From Pavlovales sp. CCMP2436 (Eukaryota > Haptophyta > Pavlovophyceae > Pavlovales), in assembly GCA_026770615.1 (NCBI GenBank), contig MU631377.1:263349-273425 (forward strand): 10,077 nucleotides of DNA, given 5' to 3'. How positions within the stretch are numbered: the first letter of the stretch is position 1; every line of letters begins with the position of its first letter. The notes under the pieces are model-generated. The model worked only from the letters and a program-made list of their open reading frames with translations, searched no databases and was not told where the DNA came from. Both the position numbers and the translations under genes were made by a program. Of the stretch, positions 6,891 through 10,077 are shown in pieces.

Positions 6891-7411
6891 GGGACTTGAT
6901 TATCGCCAGTCTGAGTTCCCAGCTTGGGCCCTCTCGGACTGAGGAACGTTCCTACCATGGGGGAACAAAGTGTCCATGGAGAAACAGTCGGATGAAAGGA
7001 ATTTTAGAATATATAACATACCCCTATAGTCTATCAAAAAATTGATAGTCCGCGAAATCGATTAAGTAATGCATATATTTATTTAATAATCTACGGAGGC
7101 GACACACGGCTCCCATCCCACACGGCCACGCCGATCACTATTTAATAGCGTCTCGCGCGCGCACGTCGAGCACTGCATATATAAATATATAATAATAGCC
7201 GAGTTTGTTTCTAGAGTTAGTAGCATCTGACACTGGGCAGTCATTACCAGGTGTTGCGTGGATGGCTATGACAGGTTGTTGTGCTGTTCGAGTCAGTGAT
7301 ATACAGTGAGTGATATACAGTGGTGTACAGTCCCTGGGCTCGCGCAGCGTACTGCCTACAGCGGAGCGGTAGAGTGCAGCGAGCCTTGGGCGAGATCAGG
7401 GCGCGCCGCCC
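6891..7411. other. AT-rich spacer downstream of the M11 protease gene
   Basis: No gene is seen. AT-rich patches lie at about 7005-7095 and 7170-7200. A short hairpin (CTATCAA, AAAA loop, TTGATAG) is at 7031-7048. The 3' untranslated region of the minus-strand protease gene must lie at the right end. A short tandem repeat at 7295-7331 is listed separately. Confidence 0.4.
7295..7331. repeat. Short tandem repeat
   Basis: AGTGATATACAGTG occurs twice in direct succession (7295-7308, 7309-7322), followed by a related GTGTACAGT. It lies about 80 bp beyond the stop codon of the M11 gene, probably in its 3' flank. Confidence 0.75.
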
Positions 7412-9351
7412 TTAGTTGATCGTGACGCGGACGGGCACTGTAGCGGTGCTGCCGAGCACGCGGGGGATGCTCTCGGTCGCCTCCGCGCGGAACTGGCCAC
7501 TCGAGCCGAAGGTCGCCGACTCACCGCTGTTCATGAGCCACGCGTGGTGGGTGCTCTTGGGCGATGCGCCAGGGACTGGCTGCTTGACGTCGAACGCTGG
7601 GCAGCCGTGGTAGCCGACGAGCCATGAGCGGTCACCGTCGGCAAGCTCCGCGGCCCAGACGGCGCCCGTGGGTACTCTCTTACGCCGGTCGATATCGGTG
7701 AGCTTGAGCATGATCGTGCCGCCCGAGCCGCTGCTCGCGCGGTGCACCGAAGCGGGGTAGCCAATGGGCCAGCCAAACGCGGTCCTGTGCGGCGGTTGTG
7801 TGTGGCGCGCGCGGTGGCGGGGCATGCGCGTGAGCTGCGGCGGTGTGAGCGGCGCGGGCGGCGAGGGTTGCAGTAAATTGGTGGGGTGTGCTCACCGGTG
7901 GGCCATGTTGAGGCTGCTGATCCCGTAGCCGAAGGTCGCGCCCATGAGAGAACTGAAGTCTCCGTAGCCGCCGCCGCCATCGACACCAGCGTGTCCGAGG
8001 CCGAGGTTGTGTCCGAGTTCGTGCGAGGGAAGTAACACGTTGTCCTCGCGGATGCCGCCATCGGGGCACATGTTGACGATGACGAACTTGCCCGGCTGGC
8101 TCCCCTGGCCGATCTGGTAGTGCTTGGGCACGAACATAAGGATGTGGTCGTAGTTGTCGATGTTGATGCCCCGGTTCACGAGACCCTACGGTGGTAGCGC
8201 GCGCGGCAGGAAGAGTGGGGGGGAAGGGGGGTGAGTTATGAAGATCGGGGCACACAGAGCGAGCGCGAGTGGGTGCAGCGGTTGCGAACAAGATTGGAGG
8301 GCGCAGGGCGAGCGCGGGCGCTGGGGCGCTAGCGCAGGTGGGGTTGGTAGGAGGACGCAGGGCGAGCCGCACCGCTTTGATAGCGTCGAGTACTTCGCCA
8401 AACATGAAGAAGGTGTCGGGCCAGTTTGGCACGTTGTCCAGCCGCATCAACCTTGAGGAGCGCTTGAGGAACTTGACCTTGTTCGTCGTGACGTGCTTGA
8501 TGTGATCTATGATGCTGTACTTGCACACGCCGTCCTCGGTGTGGCAAGCGCGGCGCCTCGTATACGGCGTGGTGCCGATGTCGCAGGAAACACCTTTAGG
8601 CTTGCCCCACATGAGCTTCTTCACCGCACGGGGCGTGCAGGCGCCCGAGGGCCACGTCGCCGTCTCGCCGCCCGAGGTGGTGGCCTGGCTGACGATCACC
8701 AAGAGGATGGTCCTTTTCGTTGGAGAGAGGGCCGAGGACACGGTCTGCGCGCTGACATCGCCGCCCTCCTCCTCGTCGTCGTCGTCGTCGTCTTTGTCGT
8801 CGTCATCGTCGTCCCCCTCCTCGTACGTACGTCTCGTCGTCCTCCTCGCCGTCCTCCGTGGTCTGGTCCTGCAGGCGACGATGAGTCCTCGAGTCCTCGA
8901 GGCCGACGAAATCGGGGCAGTAGGCGTGCCTATCGCCGAACGAGCGCTTAGTGGCCGCACTTAGCGCCGAGAAATTGTGCGCGTGCTGCGGCAAATTGAG
9001 TGTCCTGAGGCGGACAATCTCGCCCGCGTCCGAGTCGCGCAGCGCGCTCACCTGCTCGCCGAAGAGGACGGGTTAGTTCGTGTCAATGCCGTTCTTATCG
9101 TAGCCGATCGGGCAGCAGAGCCAGGTCTCGTCCGAGCTAACGACGTCGCCGTCGATGGAGTACTCCTCGGCGCTGAGCTCGGAGGTGATCTTCTTGAGGC
9201 GGCACTCCTTGACGCGCGCGGCTTGGAGCGCCCGCCTGCACGAGGCCGATCGGCGCGACGTCGAGGCTGGACAGGCCGACGGGCGCGGCGGACGCGGAAA
9301 GAGGACGGCGGTGCACGAGGCGGCGAAGACAAAGCGCGCCGAACTGAGCAT
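7412..9351 (-). CDS. Gametolysin-type zinc metalloprotease (peptidase M11), 5' half disrupted or mis-resolved
   Basis: The zinc site HELGHNLGLGH (7991-8023) followed by GGYGDFSSLMGATFG, with the Met-turn, identifies a metzincin of the M11 family, secreted proteases that in Volvocine algae digest cell-wall matrix. Three 3' exons join cleanly: an exon ending at 8373 (through WPDTFFMFGEVLDAIKA), 8185-7896 (zinc site) and 7784-7412 (to TAA). The last begins in the codon CG|G and encodes a C-terminal domain ending VPVRVTIN. The 5' half is less clear. ATG 9351 gives a hydrophobic signal-like start (MLSSARFVFAASCTAVLF), but the best frame shifts near 9298 and back by about 9230, TAA interrupts it at 9073-9075, and a GTAC duplication at 8823-8832 breaks an acidic stretch. 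Either there are extra introns or this is a recent pseudogene. The HExxH exon is intact. Start uncertain. Confidence 0.75.
7785..7895 (-). other. M11 gene intron, 111 nt
   Basis: Donor CACCG|GTGAGC and acceptor CGCACAG|GACC, phase 2. Joining gives LNMAHRTAFGWPIGYP, restoring the frame of the C-terminal domain. Without splicing the frame stops at the TGA inside the donor. Confidence 0.85.
8186..8372 (-). other. M11 gene intron, 187 nt, with an internal duplication
   Basis: Donor AAAGCG|GTGCGG and acceptor CACCGTAG|GGTC, phase 0. It joins VLDAIKA to GLVNRGINIDNYDH, matching the usual M11 run into the D..YDH strand. A 17-bp unit recurs inside with one mismatch (plus-strand positions 8296-8312 and 8350-8366). 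Confidence 0.8.
8774..8820 (-). repeat. Trinucleotide tract coding an Asp/Glu-rich run in the M11 protease
   Basis: GAC repeats with occasional AAA, GAT and GAG codons encode about six Asp, a Lys, six more Asp and three Glu. It lies between the putative propeptide and the catalytic part. Such tracts are slippage-prone, and a 4-bp tandem duplication that shifts the frame sits at its upstream end. Confidence 0.75.
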
Positions 9352-9716
9352 GGTGAAATGCCAGGCTGCTTGAGGACGGGCGGCTTGGGGGCCCTCTCGA
9401 CGAGGACGGCGACTTGAGAACGGTTGGTAAGTTCCTGGGAATCGCTAAAATGCCAAAAAAAAGTACATATGAATATCTCTATTTTTAGCATTGGAATTTT
9501 GGCGTTGGAACTTGCCTTGGACGTAAGAATTCATGTGAAACTTGCCTTGGACTCCCTTGCTAAAACTACGACTTACAATAGGAAGACAGGCTGGCAGCAG
9601 TCAGGCAAATCCATCGTATGGACTGGCTCAGCCAGTGATCGCCCAGTTGGTGGGCCTACGCCTCATCATGCCACGACCGCGACTCCTGTCGCTGGTAGTA
9701 TGCGTCCTCAGCTCAC
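9352..9716. other. Upstream region of the M11 gene, no firm gene
   Basis: On the minus strand 9355-9415 has high GC3 and an open frame (VAVLVERAPKPPVLKQPG) just before the proposed M11 start, possibly an exon of this or another gene after the acceptor TTCCCAG at about 9440. AACTTGCCTTGGAC occurs twice, at 9509-9522 and 9539-9552, 30 bp apart. AT-rich sequence around 9455-9490 could contain a promoter. Confidence 0.4.
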
Positions 9717-9778
9717 GTCTCGGTGCCGTCGTCGTCCGCGCCGAAGTGTGCCGTGCCGCCGCCGCCGATAGTCTCCAT
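9717..9778 (-). CDS. Possible first exon of an unidentified gene
   Basis: ATG at 9776-9778 opens a short GC3-rich frame, METIGGGGTAHFGADDDGTE, that ends at a good donor, GAGAC|GTGAGC, in phase 2. Directly upstream in the same frame is ATG 9809-9811 with ten codons (MSVSKIISLA) and a TGA abutting this ATG, either a small upstream frame or an interrupted longer N terminus. No next exon could be assigned with confidence. I do not recognise the protein. Confidence 0.25.
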
Positions 9779-9989
9779 TCACGCGAGCGAGATGATTTTG
9801 GACACGCTCATGTGCTATACACAGTAGACCGCAGACGGGGGGGGGAGGGTGACCTAACATTTTCACTGATCTTTAGGGTAAGAGGGTGATCGTGTGACCT
9901 TAGTCCTTACCTAAAGTTGACAATTTCGCCGCAGGGAAGATTAAAAATGGGGTCAGGGGAGCCCCAACCTCGAATTTGCGCCGCTGCCG
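9779..9989. other. Upstream flank of the possible minus-strand exon
   Basis: It contains an upstream short frame (9779-9811, minus strand) and a run of ten G at about 9837-9846. No other coding or regulatory signal is seen. Confidence 0.3.
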
Positions 9990-9991
9990 GG

Positions 9992-10077
<86 letters not shown>
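9990..10077. repeat. CT microsatellite followed by a poly-C run to the window end
   Basis: CT repeats, with one TTT interruption, span about 9991-10034, and an uninterrupted run of 39 C follows from 10039 to the last base. Such a terminal homopolymer may mark a contig or gap edge. Confidence 0.9.

Noticed and set aside
6861..6960. Hairpins and GG..CC motifs as a possible tRNA or structured RNA gene
   Set aside because: No tRNA T-arm consensus, anticodon arm or acceptor pairing could be fitted.
8873..8900. An 8-bp tandem duplication (TCCTCGAG twice) in the M11 gene as the cause of the frame change
   Set aside because: Discounting 8 bp does not connect the two frames; the 4-bp GTAC duplication at 8823-8832 alone accounts for the change.
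7680..8960. A 426-codon open frame on the minus strand as a single intronless gene
   Set aside because: Only its middle is real M11 sequence. It runs through an intron into the wrong frame at its 3' end (missing the HELGH exon frame) and its first 45 codons are Arg/Thr-rich shadow sequence.
8493..8964. Plus-strand open frames of about 150 codons with long Ser or Val runs
   Set aside because: They are antisense shadows of the Asp/Glu trinucleotide tract of the M11 gene.
2945..9781. Three in-frame stops (TAG, TAA, TGA) in coding-like frames as evidence of a reassigned genetic code
   Set aside because: All three different stops are involved, while ClpR and the other genes use TGA or TAA as normal ends. 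Decay, introns or untranslated leaders explain them better.
9542..9889. A 115-codon plus-strand frame near the right edge
   Set aside because: No recognisable domain, Arg/Leu-rich composition, and the opposite strand has better coding bias over 9717-9778.

Overview
The window looks like nuclear DNA of a eukaryotic alga. Three genes have GT-AG introns in phases that join cleanly. One encodes a plastid-type ClpR subunit with an N-terminal signal peptide followed by an Ala/Arg/Pro-rich transit-like stretch, the two-part targeting signal of algae with complex (secondary) plastids. Another encodes a gametolysin-type (M11) metalloprotease, a family common in algae. A coiled-coil gene at the left edge faintly recalls ciliary/centrosomal CCDC77 proteins. 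Exons are very GC3-rich, while introns and spacers are mixed or AT-rich with many homopolymers and microsatellites. A haptophyte or another red-lineage secondary alga fits best, but the sequence alone does not settle it.

Layout. 1-1236: the 3' end of a coiled-coil gene (+), three exons, with decayed copies of exon fragments in its introns. 1237-2603: spacer with a 146-bp MITE (1887-2032) and one copy of a dispersed repeat. 2604-2920: a two-exon gene for a 55-residue single-span membrane protein (-), whose intron is bracketed by a 15-bp direct repeat. 2921-3195: divergent promoter/leader region with a perfect 14-bp hairpin. 3196-5032: the three-exon ClpR gene (+). 5033-7411: about 2.4 kb of spacer with a second dispersed-repeat copy, a second MITE copy (155 bp) and a 128-bp-armed foldback. 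7412-9351: the M11 protease gene (-), clean at its 3' end but with an in-frame stop and frame breaks in its 5' half. 9352-10077: a possible first exon on the minus strand, then CT and C tracts running into the window end.

Nothing suggests that the genes share a pathway; this is ordinary eukaryotic linkage. ClpR would act in the plastid stroma as a non-catalytic ring subunit of the Clp protease, and the M11 protein in the secretory pathway or outside the cell. The most interesting signals are structural: two MITE copies with intact 8-bp target duplications, an intron whose ends look duplicated from the exon, exon-fragment duplications that keep splice sites, and a long foldback. I found no RNA gene, CRISPR array or bacterial-type operon. 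I see no convincing evidence of a wholly new multi-gene system here.
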